Assembly: GCA_009778415.1 (NCBI GenBank)
Contig: WRJV01000293.1
Coordinates: 1 to 12,999, forward strand
Direction of reading: 5' to 3'
Length of the DNA: 12,999 bases
From: Clostridiales bacterium
GTDB lineage: Bacteria; Bacillota; Clostridia; Peptostreptococcales; Anaerovoracaceae
In this document: piece by piece, positions 1 through 6,274 of the stretch
Layout: the number at the start of each line of letters is the position of its first letter
How positions within the stretch are numbered: the first letter of the stretch is position 1
Program-made: the position numbers and the translations under genes
Notes under the pieces: model-generated
The model's database searches: none
The model's input: only the letters and a program-made list of their open reading frames with translations
Told to the model about the DNA's origin: nothing

Positions 1-185
1 AAGTTGCGGATTTTAATCCGTATATCGTCCTCGTTGTCGCTGAGCCCTATGTTGATGGAGTATTCATCTCCAGAATCGCCCGTAGAACCAGCGGCACTTG
101 CCGTGAGCGGCATGGAGACGAACAGCCCCGCGACCATCATCGCCGCAAGGAGCAGAGCTATTGGTTTTCTTTGTTTTGTTTGCAA
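1..185 (-). CDS. Secreted protein, N-terminal part (runs off left edge)
   Basis: The minus strand is open from a TTG start at 185 down to the window edge, giving about 61 residues. They begin with a textbook Sec signal peptide: a basic n-region (Gln-Thr-Lys-Gln-Arg-Lys), a hydrophobic core (residues about 9-25) and an Ala-Ser-Ala cleavage motif near residue 31. The mature N-terminus is acidic and Ser/Gly-rich (Gly-Asp-Ser-Gly-Asp-Glu). The TTG start is chosen because a strong AGAGGAGG ribosome binding site lies 7 nt upstream and the signal peptide starts there. A promoter at 328-356 points into the gene. The missing body prevents a functional call; the 966-aa secreted protein at the right of the window has the same kind of export signal, so this could be another extracellular or surface protein. 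Certain as an exported protein start, unknown as to function. Confidence 0.8.
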   Translation of the reverse strand, partial: MQTKQRKPIALLLAAMMVAGLFVSMPLTASAAGSTGDSGDEYSINIGLSDNEDDIRIKIRN

Positions 186-192
186 TTTAATT

Positions 193-200
193 CCTCCTCT
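193..200 (-). promoter_or_regulatory. Ribosome binding site for the TTG-started secreted gene
   Basis: AGAGGAGG on the minus strand, 7 nt before the TTG codon at 185. It is nearly a perfect anti-16S match and is what decides in favour of a non-ATG start. Confidence 0.8.
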
Positions 201-201
201 C

Positions 202-217
202 GCGGGCTGCCGCCCGC
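202..217 (-). other. GC-rich hairpin in the 5' leader of the secreted gene
   Basis: GCGGGC and GCCCGC are separated by four bases, giving a perfect 6-bp GC stem ending 1 nt before the ribosome binding site in the minus-strand transcript. The leader predicted from the promoter at 328-356 is about 135 nt, long for a simple gene, so the stem could affect translation or mRNA stability. There is no U-run after it, so it is not an intrinsic terminator. The function is inference. Confidence 0.4.
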
Positions 218-327
218 CCTATGATGAGACTGTTTCGTTCTTCCCGTATTGTTCTTGTTCCTGTTTTCTGCATCATCACCCTTTCATCATTTTTGTTTGC
301 ACTGCTAATCCCTAAGTCGCCAACATT

Positions 328-356
328 ATTATACTCGCATGACTGTTAAATGTTAA
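328..356 (-). promoter_or_regulatory. Sigma-A-type promoter for the left-edge secreted gene
   Basis: Reading the minus strand, TTAACA (356-351; five of six consensus bases) is followed after exactly 17 bp by a perfect TATAAT (333-328). Transcription would start near 321, leaving about 135 nt of leader before the TTG start at 185. Confidence 0.65.
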
Positions 357-389
357 GGTTGATTTTGTCATATTCATCAACTGATTTCG

Positions 390-401
390 TGCATCGATGC
401 A
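390..401. promoter_or_regulatory. 12-bp perfect palindrome, candidate operator
   Basis: TGCATCGATGCA is self-complementary over 12 bp. It lies in the non-coding stretch between the divergent promoters at 328-356 and 450-478, next to the TTGCGCAA palindromes. Its sequence differs from theirs, so it may bind a different protein or be chance. Confidence 0.3.
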
Positions 402-405
402 GAAA

Positions 406-435
406 TTGCGCAAAACCGATATGTATTGCGCAATA
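406..435. promoter_or_regulatory. Paired TTGCGCAA palindromes, candidate operators of the S24 repressor
   Basis: TTGCGCAA occurs at 406-413 and again at 426-433, where it extends to the 12-bp palindrome TATTGCGCAATA (424-435). The centres are 20 bp apart, close to two helical turns, so two dimers could bind the same DNA face. A contracted form, TTGCAA (450-455), coincides with the proposed -35 box. The sites lie just upstream of a gene for an HTH repressor, the usual place for autoregulatory operators. No canonical Bacillota LexA box (CGAAC-4-GTTCG) is present. Binding is inferred from position and symmetry only. Confidence 0.5.
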
Positions 436-449
436 TCTGCGATATCCTA

Positions 450-478
450 TTGCAAGTTGATAAAAACTCGTATATAAT
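450..478 (+). promoter_or_regulatory. Promoter of the repressor-TerB-BrxD-BrxHI operon
   Basis: TTGCAA (450-455, four of six consensus bases) lies 17 bp before a perfect TATAAT (473-478). Transcription would start near 485, just ahead of the GGAGGTGG at 490. No other convincing promoter is visible within the operon, so this one probably drives all four genes. The -35 box is itself a 6-bp palindrome resembling the upstream TTGCGCAA sites. Confidence 0.6.
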
Positions 479-489
479 TGTTTACGAAC

Positions 490-497
490 GGAGGTGG
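490..497 (+). promoter_or_regulatory. Ribosome binding site fixing the repressor start at 502
   Basis: GGAGGTGG ends 4 nt before the ATG at 502. An in-frame TTG at 478 overlaps the -10 box and would lie upstream of the predicted transcription start, so it can be excluded. Confidence 0.75.
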
Positions 498-501
498 CTG
501 T

Positions 502-1062
502 ATGAACTTGGGAAAGAAATTGACAGAGGTTCGGGAAGCTGCTAAGTTGTCACGGGCGCAGATGGTCGAACTGCTGAATCAAAAAGGGTTTGACGTCAAG
601 GCATATACTGTCGGCAAATGGGAAACCGGCGCGTCAAAGCCCACAGTTGAAGTGTTTCTTGCTATATGCGACATTTGCCAAGTAATGGACATACGGCAGA
701 CTTTCGCTGTCAATAGGCTCTTGCGTTTGTACGACACGCCGGTGTCGGCCGGGCTTGGCAACTATCTTGATGGCGGTGGGCATGAGATGATTGAAATCGA
801 CAGCACTGTGCCAAGCACAGCTGATTACGCAGTTAAAGTGAGCGGCGACAGTATGATGCCGCGCTTTGTTGATCGGCAAATCATTTTCGTCCACGAACAG
901 CAGGCACTGGATGAGGGGGAAATAGGCATTTTTTGCTTGAACGGCGATGCATACCTAAAAAAGCTTGGGCGGGGGTGCCTTGTTTCCTTGAACAGCAAAT
1001 ACGAGCCCATCAAAATTTGTGAACACGACGATTGCAGAGTGCTTGGAAAAGTTGTAGGGTGA
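502..1062 (+). CDS. XRE-family repressor with LexA/CI-like S24 self-cleavage domain
   Basis: A 186-aa cytoplasmic DNA-binding repressor. Residues about 1-60 form a helix-turn-helix of the XRE type, with the signature Ala-Tyr-Thr-Val-Gly-Lys-Trp-Glu around 34-41. Residues about 100-185 are a peptidase S24 domain. The nucleophile is Ser117 in Ser-Gly-Asp-Ser-Met, the general base is Lys153 in Tyr-Leu-Lys-Lys-Leu, and the scissile Ala83-Gly84 bond sits in Val-Ser-Ala-Gly-Leu-Gly in the hinge. All elements needed for RecA-stimulated autocleavage therefore appear present (family knowledge). It is too short, and its HTH is of the wrong class, to be the housekeeping LexA; phage CI-like or ICE-type repressors are the nearest comparison. 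It is the first gene of the operon, 6 bp before the TerB-domain gene, and palindromes lie upstream. This suggests it represses its own operon and releases it on DNA damage; that role is inference. Confidence 0.88.
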   Translation: MNLGKKLTEVREAAKLSRAQMVELLNQKGFDVKAYTVGKWETGASKPTVEVFLAICDICQVMDIRQTFAVNRLLRLYDTPVSAGLGNYLDGGGHEMIEIDSTVPSTADYAVKVSGDSMMPRFVDRQIIFVHEQQALDEGEIGIFCLNGDAYLKKLGRGCLVSLNSKYEPIKICEHDDCRVLGKVVG

Positions 1063-1068
1063 GCCATA

Positions 1069-2661
1069 ATGGACGACGGCATGTATTACGAAATCGACTA
1101 TGACGCCAGCCCCATTCCAGGCGTAGGCAAGTTCGTGCAAAGGCCGCAAAAAATCGGGGAGGCGCCAAAAGACGATATCAGAGGCGTCTTCGGCCAGATG
1201 AGGGACATTGCAAGGGCGCACCGCTCATCATACGATTTTTCGAGGTTCTTTGACAGGCGGGTCCGCCAAGGCAATGAGGAAGTCTTTTATAAGCAAGCCA
1301 TGTTCATGAAAGATTTTAGGGACGATTATACCGGCAGCGCCCAGTTCTCCCAGTACTACCCGTACTATCAGATGATGGGCTACGAACAGCTCCGCACGTA
1401 TTTTACGTGGCGCACAGAGGTCAGGAAAGGGAACGTGGCAGACACGTCCTTGTCCTATGCTTTTCTGTACATATACGAGCTGCTGGGGAACATCGGGGCA
1501 GAAGGCCCGCTGGACGCGCTGGGCAAGCTGATGTTTTTCTGGAAGGCTTTCAGCGCCTACAACAAGACCATCGACAAATACGTGCTCAGGTGGCTGAAGG
1601 ACTACCATGTCTATTATGAGCTGCCCCAGTCGTTCAAGGAATTCGTTGAGAAAAACAGTTTAGCGCAGCACTACCCGAAAATGGCCGACGCCGAAGACAA
1701 CTTCGACCTGTTCTGCGCCATTTCAAAATACGACATCAGAAAATCCGCGTTTTTTGCAAGCGGCAACGAGAAGCTGGTCAAGGAGTGTTTCTACTACGTA
1801 GCGGAAAGGCTCAGGCAAGCGTTCGTTGACAGCGGCATCCAGTTTGACGAGTCCGTATTTCAGCCCACGAAGAGGATGTCTGCTTGGACGCCGTTTCAGG
1901 ACGCTCTGTTTTACCAGTGGGTTAAGCAGCCGGACAGGCGGATCGTGCTGTCTGAAAACGAAATCTACATATGCAGCCATAACAAATGGGCGTTCAGCAC
2001 AGTCGTCGCAGACGAAAGCGGAAAGCAGCTGATCGGCTACGTCATGAAGCAGATGGAATCCGTATTGAGGAAAGCTACGGGGTACAAGTTCAAGCTCTCA
2101 GCCAATGCGAGCACGGTCACCCATCCGGCGGTGGGCAAATTGAGCGATGCGGGAAACCCGCTCGAAAGCATTGTTGAGCAAGCTGCGCGGGAGTTCTACC
2201 GCGAAGCGACGAAGACGGTAGTCAGGGTGGACTTGGGAGCACTGTCAAGAATCAGGCAGGAAGCGCTGGCTACCCAGGAAAAACTGATCGTGCCGGAGCA
2301 GAAAGATCAGGCAGAACAGTCAGATCAGGCAGAGCAGGCAGGCCCTGCTTTGGCGCCGCTCAACCTTTCGCTTAGAGCAACCCGAGACATGCCAACCATT
2401 GAAATCGAGCCTGCGGAGGCACCCAGCTCTTGGGAGAGCTTACGAAGCGCTTTGACAGAAATCGAGAAAAAGGCTTTGGCTGCGGCGCTGCACGGCGAAA
2501 AGGAAATCAAGAAGCTGGCCGAAGAGCGTGGCGTCATGCTGGAAGTGCTGGTCGACGGGATCAACGAAAAAGCGATGGATCATGTGGGCGACAGCCTGCT
2601 TGACGAGGACTTCGCGTTGTACGGTGAATATATAAAACAAGCAAAGGAATTAATAATATGA
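1069..2661 (+). CDS. TerB_N / TerB_C domain protein
   Basis: A 530-aa cytoplasmic protein without signal peptide or membrane segment. Residues about 67-185 match the TerB_N pattern: Tyr-Tyr-Pro-Tyr-Tyr, then Gly-Tyr-Glu-Gln-Leu-Arg-Thr-Tyr-Phe-Thr-Trp-Arg, then Ser-Tyr-Ala-Phe-Leu-Tyr-Ile-Tyr-Glu-Leu. Residues about 385-528 match TerB_C: Val-Asp-Leu-Gly-Ala-Leu-Ser-Arg-Ile-Arg-Gln-Glu-Ala around 387-399, and Gly-Ile-Asn-Glu-Lys-Ala near 497-502. No clear TerB helical core is seen between them; about 190-380 is not recognised. A Gln/Asp/Ala-rich linker (410-425) splits TerB_C. Such proteins are known from Ter-linked stress and DNA-processing gene neighbourhoods; the biochemical role is not established. 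The gene overlaps the BrxD-like gene by 4 bp (ATGA), pointing to translational coupling and a shared complex. The ribosome binding site is weak (GGGTGA near 1057). Tellurite resistance should not be inferred. Confidence 0.8.
   Translation: MDDGMYYEIDYDASPIPGVGKFVQRPQKIGEAPKDDIRGVFGQMRDIARAHRSSYDFSRFFDRRVRQGNEEVFYKQAMFMKDFRDDYTGSAQFSQYYPYYQMMGYEQLRTYFTWRTEVRKGNVADTSLSYAFLYIYELLGNIGAEGPLDALGKLMFFWKAFSAYNKTIDKYVLRWLKDYHVYYELPQSFKEFVEKNSLAQHYPKMADAEDNFDLFCAISKYDIRKSAFFASGNEKLVKECFYYVAERLRQAFVDSGIQFDESVFQPTKRMSAWTPFQDALFYQWVKQPDRRIVLSENEIYICSHNKWAFSTVVADESGKQLIGYVMKQMESVLRKATGYKFKLSANASTVTHPAVGKLSDAGNPLESIVEQAAREFYREATKTVVRVDLGALSRIRQEALATQEKLIVPEQKDQAEQSDQAEQAGPALAPLNLSLRATRDMPTIEIEPAEAPSSWESLRSALTEIEKKALAAALHGEKEIKKLAEERGVMLEVLVDGINEKAMDHVGDSLLDEDFALYGEYIKQAKELII
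2304..2339 (+). repeat. Two tandem 18-bp units in the TerB_C linker
   Basis: AGATCAGGCAGAACAGTC (2304-2321) is followed directly by AGATCAGGCAGAGCAGGC (2322-2339), differing at two positions. The copies encode Asp-Gln-Ala-Glu-Gln-Ser and Asp-Gln-Ala-Glu-Gln-Ala, extending a flexible linker. The unit is a multiple of three, so copy-number changes keep the frame. Confidence 0.7.
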
Positions 2662-3980
2662 ATGAAGCAAGCAAGGTACCAAGCAGGATAGCAAGTATTC
2701 TGATCAACGCCTTAAAAGGCGGCGTCGTGCCGAGGGTGGGCCTGGAATACATCACGGTTGGAAGGGCTCAGGAAATCGCCACCATCCTGCACGACATCGA
2801 CATGATAGAGGACGGCGGCGCGTCGTTCCGCTTCATCGTGGGCAAATACGGCAGCGGAAAGAGTTTTTTGCTCCAGACTATCCGCAACTACGCTACAGCC
2901 AAGGGATTTGCGGTAGTAGACGCCGACCTTTCGCCTGAGCGCCGCTTTGCCGGAACCAAAGGCCAGGGGCTGGCTACATACAAGGAGTTGATCAAAAACC
3001 TTTCCACCAAATCAAAGCCCGACGGCGGTGCGCTTCCGCTGGTGCTGGAAAAATGGATTTCAGGGGTGCAGGCATCCGTAAAGGCAGGAACAAGCGCCAG
3101 CGGCGGCGAATTCGACGACTTGGTTGAGCGGCAAATATACGCAGTTGCCGGTTCCCTTGAGGGGATGATCAACGGGTTTGAATTCGCAAAGGCAGTGGTG
3201 GCCTATTGGAAAGCGTACCAGCAGGACGACGCAGCCATGAAGTCCAGCGTGCTTAAGTGGTTTCGGGGGGAATACCCCACGCGCAAGGAAGCGAAGGACG
3301 AGCTGGGCATAAATTTCATCGTAAACGATGAAACCTGGTACGATTTTCTTAAGATATTCGCCTCGTTTCTGGTCGGCGCCGGGTACAAAGGGATGCTCGT
3401 GGTGATAGACGAGCTGGTCAATATTTTCAAGATACCGAATTCCATTACCAGGGCAAACAACTACGAAAAAATACTCACCATGTACAACGACGTATTGCAG
3501 GGCAAAGCGAGCCATATAGGTTTCCTGATGGGCGGCACGCCCCAGTGCATCGAGGACAGGTACAAGGGCGTGTTCAGCTACGAGGCGTTGCGTTCACGCC
3601 TTGCAGAGGGGCATTTTGCCACCGCCAGCCTAAAGGACATGTCGGCTCCCATCATTCGGCTGCAGATGCTGTCCCAGGAAGAGATGTACATCCTTGTCGA
3701 AAAGCTGCAAAACATACATGCCCAGCTGTACAACTACTCGCCCTTCCTGACCCACGACGAGCTGGTCTATTTTCTTACAGTGGAGTACAACCGGGTGGGC
3801 GCAGGCACGCACATCACCCCTCGCGAGATAATCCGCGATTTCATCGAACTGGTGGGCATCCTGCACCAGAATCCGCAGGAAAGCGTTTCGGGGGTTCTGT
3901 CGGGCAACAGCTTTGAATTGGCAAAAGCCGGGCTGTCCGACGAGGAGATACACAGTGAATTCAAGGAATTTGAGGTATAA
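2658..3980 (+). CDS. BrxD-like P-loop ATPase (DUF2791 / BrxC-BrxD family)
   Basis: A 440-aa AAA-type ATPase. Walker A is Gly62-Lys-Tyr-Gly-Ser-Gly-Lys68-Ser69. Walker B is Leu-Val-Val-Ile-Asp251-Glu252, followed by Leu-Val-Asn-Ile-Phe. A sensor-like Met-Gly-Gly-Thr-Pro lies at 291-295 and a possible arginine finger in Ala-Leu-Arg-Ser-Arg (310-314). N-terminal Arg-Ala-Gln-Glu-Ile near 36-40 and C-terminal Thr-Pro-Arg-Glu-Ile-Ile-Arg-Asp-Phe (387-395) are typical of this family. In type 2 BREX (Pgl) loci, BrxD is a small ATPase encoded beside the helicase BrxHI, and the same pair occurs here. The start overlaps the stop of the TerB gene (ATGA), with AAAGGA 9 nt upstream. No PglW, PglX, PglY or PglZ gene is in the window, so this looks like a stand-alone use of the pair with a TerB protein. 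The family call is firm; action on DNA is inferred. Confidence 0.85.
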   Translation: MNEASKVPSRIASILINALKGGVVPRVGLEYITVGRAQEIATILHDIDMIEDGGASFRFIVGKYGSGKSFLLQTIRNYATAKGFAVVDADLSPERRFAGTKGQGLATYKELIKNLSTKSKPDGGALPLVLEKWISGVQASVKAGTSASGGEFDDLVERQIYAVAGSLEGMINGFEFAKAVVAYWKAYQQDDAAMKSSVLKWFRGEYPTRKEAKDELGINFIVNDETWYDFLKIFASFLVGAGYKGMLVVIDELVNIFKIPNSITRANNYEKILTMYNDVLQGKASHIGFLMGGTPQCIEDRYKGVFSYEALRSRLAEGHFATASLKDMSAPIIRLQMLSQEEMYILVEKLQNIHAQLYNYSPFLTHDELVYFLTVEYNRVGAGTHITPREIIRDFIELVGILHQNPQESVSGVLSGNSFELAKAGLSDEEIHSEFKEFEV

Positions 3981-3985
3981 AGGTT

Positions 3986-6208
3986 ATGGACGCATTCAGT
4001 AGGCTGGCGCCGTTTATTCAAGACTTCATCTATCAAAACAAATGGGAGGAGCTGCGCGGCATTCAAGTGGCCGCCTGCGAGGTGGTTTTCGATAGCGACG
4101 ACAACCTGCTCCTGTCTTCCGGGACTGCATCAGGCAAGACCGAGGCGGCTTTCCTGCCTGTATTGACAGAGCTTTTCAACAAGCCGTCGTGTTCGGTGGG
4201 CGTCATGTACATATCTCCGCTGAAAGCCCTGATCAACGACCAGTTCAAGCGGCTTGAACAGATGCTTCTCGATTCAAACATCGCTGTCACCAAATGGCAT
4301 GGCGACGCATCACAGACGAAAAAGGACAGGCTGGTAAAAAAACCTGAAGGGCTGCTGCAAATCACGCCGGAATCTTTGGAGAGCCTGATAACCAACAAGC
4401 GGGGCGCCTGCCTTTCGATGTTCTCTGATTTGCGGTTTGTCGTGATCGACGAAGTCCACTACTTCATGCGGGACGTCCGGGGCATTCAGCTGCTCTGCGT
4501 GCTTGAGCGGCTCAAACAGCTTACCGGTGCAAACCCTAGGCGCATAGGGCTTTCGGCTACTTTGGGCGATGTTTCTCCGGCTCAGGAATGGCTGAGCACC
4601 GGCACCGGGCGGAAGTGCGCGGCACCCGTAGCGGACGAGGGGAAAAAACGCGTAAGGCTGCATGTCGAACGTTTCGTGAACTATGCAGAGGAACGCGACC
4701 TTGTGGAAAGGGACGGCAGCGGCAACGTCGTAGGCGTCTGTGCAGGTGACATTGGCGACCGTGAACATTACGAATACCTCTTCAAACAAACCCTCGACAA
4801 AAAGACCATCATCTTCACGAACAGCCGCGAAGAGACGGAGTTCGTCATGGCGCATTTGCGCGAGATCGCCCTGAAAAACAAGGCGCCTGACGTATACAGG
4901 GTGCATCACGGCAATGTTTCGGCTCTGCTCAGGGAAAACACTGAAGACGAAATGAAATCCGCCGATGAAAAAATCGTCACAGGCGCCACCGTAACGCTTG
5001 AGCTTGGCATCGACATCGGCTCCCTCGACCAAGCTGTCCAAGTCGGGGCGCCGCTCAATGTCTCCAGCTTCGCTCAGCGGTTGGGCCGGTGCGGGAGGCG
5101 CGGCCAGATCCCCCAGCTGCTTTTCACTTTTGTAGAAAGCATCAAGATAAACTCTGCCGACGTGCTTGGCCCGATCAATTGGGACTTCATCAGGACCATC
5201 AGCATCATCGAGCTTTATTTGAAAGACCATTGGATGGAACCGATCCCGCCTCAGAACCACCCATACAACCTTCTGTACCACCAGTCGATGAGCTGCCTGA
5301 AAAGCAACGGCGAGATGTCTGCGGCTGGCCTTGCCCAGGCGGTGCTTTCCCTTGGCTGCTTCAAAAGCATAACCCAAGACGACTACAAACGGCTGCTCTC
5401 TTTCATGATTGAGGAAGACCAGCTGCAGCGCACCGAGCACGGTGGGCTGATCATCGGGCGCGAAGGCGAAAAGGTGCTGAGCAGCCACAAATTCCTGACA
5501 GTGTTCCCTGCACCGGAATACCTGCTTGTCAAAGACGAAAACCGCACCATCGGCACTGTAGACAAGGCTTACCCGGTGGGCACCCGCTTTGCGCTGGCGG
5601 GAATGGCGTGGGAAACGGTTGACATAAACATAAAATCAAAAGTCATCTTTGTGAAGAGGGTACCGGGCATATCGGTGGTGGACTGGGACGTGGATTTCAA
5701 CGTCGAGCTCCACACTGTCCTTGTCCGCAAAATACGCAGCGTTTTGAAGGAGGAGGCCGCGTATCCCTACCTGAGCGCCCGTTGCCAGGAAAGATTGGCT
5801 GAAATCCAGTACATTGCCCGAAACAGCGGCATATTGGACAACCTTGTTACAGCTCTATCAGACAAAAAATACGCCATCTTCCCTTGGGTAGGCACGAGGC
5901 AGCTGATGACGCTCAACTATGCTTTGCGGCACAGAAAGATCAAAAGCAAGCTGCCTTGGATCACCTGCGTTTACCTTGAGGTGATTTTTAACGGAACCAA
6001 AGAGGAACTAGAGGGCGTCGTCAGTGAAATCCTCAGCAGCGACCTTGACCTTTATGCCCTGCCGCTGCCGGACAAGATGCAGGTCGACGGGAAGTACAAT
6101 GAATTTGTCCCGCTGGATCTTTTGCGGAAGCAATTCATCGAGGACTACCTCGATTTCGAAGGGCTCAAGGAGGGGCTTAAGGGGGTTAAATCGATAGTTT
6201 CAGAATAG
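3986..6208 (+). CDS. BrxHI/Lhr-like superfamily 2 DEAD/DEAH-box helicase
   Basis: A 740-aa protein with a complete set of SF2 motifs. Q-motif-like Arg-Gly-Ile-Gln27; motif I Gly-Thr-Ala-Ser-Gly-Lys-Thr (46-52); Ia Ile-Ser-Pro-Leu-Lys-Ala-Leu (76-82); Ib Ile-Thr-Pro-Glu-Ser (126-130); motif II Asp-Glu-Val-His (155-158); motif III Ser-Ala-Thr (190-192); motif IV Ile-Ile-Phe-Thr-Asn-Ser-Arg (275-281); motif V Gly-Ala-Thr-Val-Thr-Leu-Glu-Leu-Gly-Ile-Asp (333-343); motif VI Gln-Arg-Leu-Gly-Arg-Cys-Gly-Arg-Arg-Gly (364-373). The DEVH box and C-terminal extension fit the Lhr branch that includes BrxHI. It should translocate on or unwind nucleic acid using ATP. It starts 5 bp after the BrxD-like gene, with GAGG and AAAGG upstream, so it belongs to the same transcript. 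About half the protein (390-740) lies beyond the helicase core and probably includes a winged helix. No nuclease motif was recognised. Confidence 0.88.
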   Translation: MDAFSRLAPFIQDFIYQNKWEELRGIQVAACEVVFDSDDNLLLSSGTASGKTEAAFLPVLTELFNKPSCSVGVMYISPLKALINDQFKRLEQMLLDSNIAVTKWHGDASQTKKDRLVKKPEGLLQITPESLESLITNKRGACLSMFSDLRFVVIDEVHYFMRDVRGIQLLCVLERLKQLTGANPRRIGLSATLGDVSPAQEWLSTGTGRKCAAPVADEGKKRVRLHVERFVNYAEERDLVERDGSGNVVGVCAGDIGDREHYEYLFKQTLDKKTIIFTNSREETEFVMAHLREIALKNKAPDVYRVHHGNVSALLRENTEDEMKSADEKIVTGATVTLELGIDIGSLDQAVQVGAPLNVSSFAQRLGRCGRRGQIPQLLFTFVESIKINSADVLGPINWDFIRTISIIELYLKDHWMEPIPPQNHPYNLLYHQSMSCLKSNGEMSAAGLAQAVLSLGCFKSITQDDYKRLLSFMIEEDQLQRTEHGGLIIGREGEKVLSSHKFLTVFPAPEYLLVKDENRTIGTVDKAYPVGTRFALAGMAWETVDINIKSKVIFVKRVPGISVVDWDVDFNVELHTVLVRKIRSVLKEEAAYPYLSARCQERLAEIQYIARNSGILDNLVTALSDKKYAIFPWVGTRQLMTLNYALRHRKIKSKLPWITCVYLEVIFNGTKEELEGVVSEILSSDLDLYALPLPDKMQVDGKYNEFVPLDLLRKQFIEDYLDFEGLKEGLKGVKSIVSE

Positions 6209-6274
6209 CTATCATTTTTATAGCGAGTGTGTTATATTATTAATAATCCTACTTGAAAGACAGGTGTTTTTTGC
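6209..6274 (+). promoter_or_regulatory. AT-rich spacer before the AlbA_2 gene, possible weak terminator and promoter
   Basis: The 66-bp gap is clearly more AT-rich than its surroundings. GCTAT (6208-6212) and ATAGC (6220-6224) can form a 5-bp stem around a T-rich loop, and GATAG (6193-6197) can alternatively pair with CTATC (6209-6213) ahead of a T-run; both are weak. TATATT (6233-6238) could be a -10 box but has no good -35 partner. The AlbA_2 gene may therefore be read through from the operon or have its own weak promoter; the sequence does not settle it. Confidence 0.25.

Noticed and set aside
4..315. 103-codon plus-strand frame at the left edge
   Set aside because: The opposite strand encodes a clear signal peptide with ribosome binding site and promoter, so the plus frame is a shadow.
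186..327. Riboswitch in the leader of the left-edge gene
   Set aside because: I compared it with the conserved cores I know (for example the c-di-GMP class I type) and saw no match.
478..501. Upstream TTG start for the repressor
   Set aside because: It overlaps the TATAAT box and precedes the predicted transcript start; the ATG at 502 has a strong ribosome binding site.
1069..2661. Tellurite resistance gene
   Set aside because: TerB_N/TerB_C domains do not imply tellurite resistance, and no TerC, TerD or TerE gene is nearby.
4310..5488. 392-codon open frame on the minus strand
   Set aside because: It lies fully inside the helicase gene, whose plus-strand frame shows all SF2 motifs. The minus frame has no recognisable domain and is a composition shadow.
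502..6208. A complete BREX system
   Set aside because: Only BrxD-like and BrxHI-like proteins are present. No PglX methyltransferase, PglZ phosphatase, PglW kinase or PglY/BrxC-size ATPase is encoded in the window.
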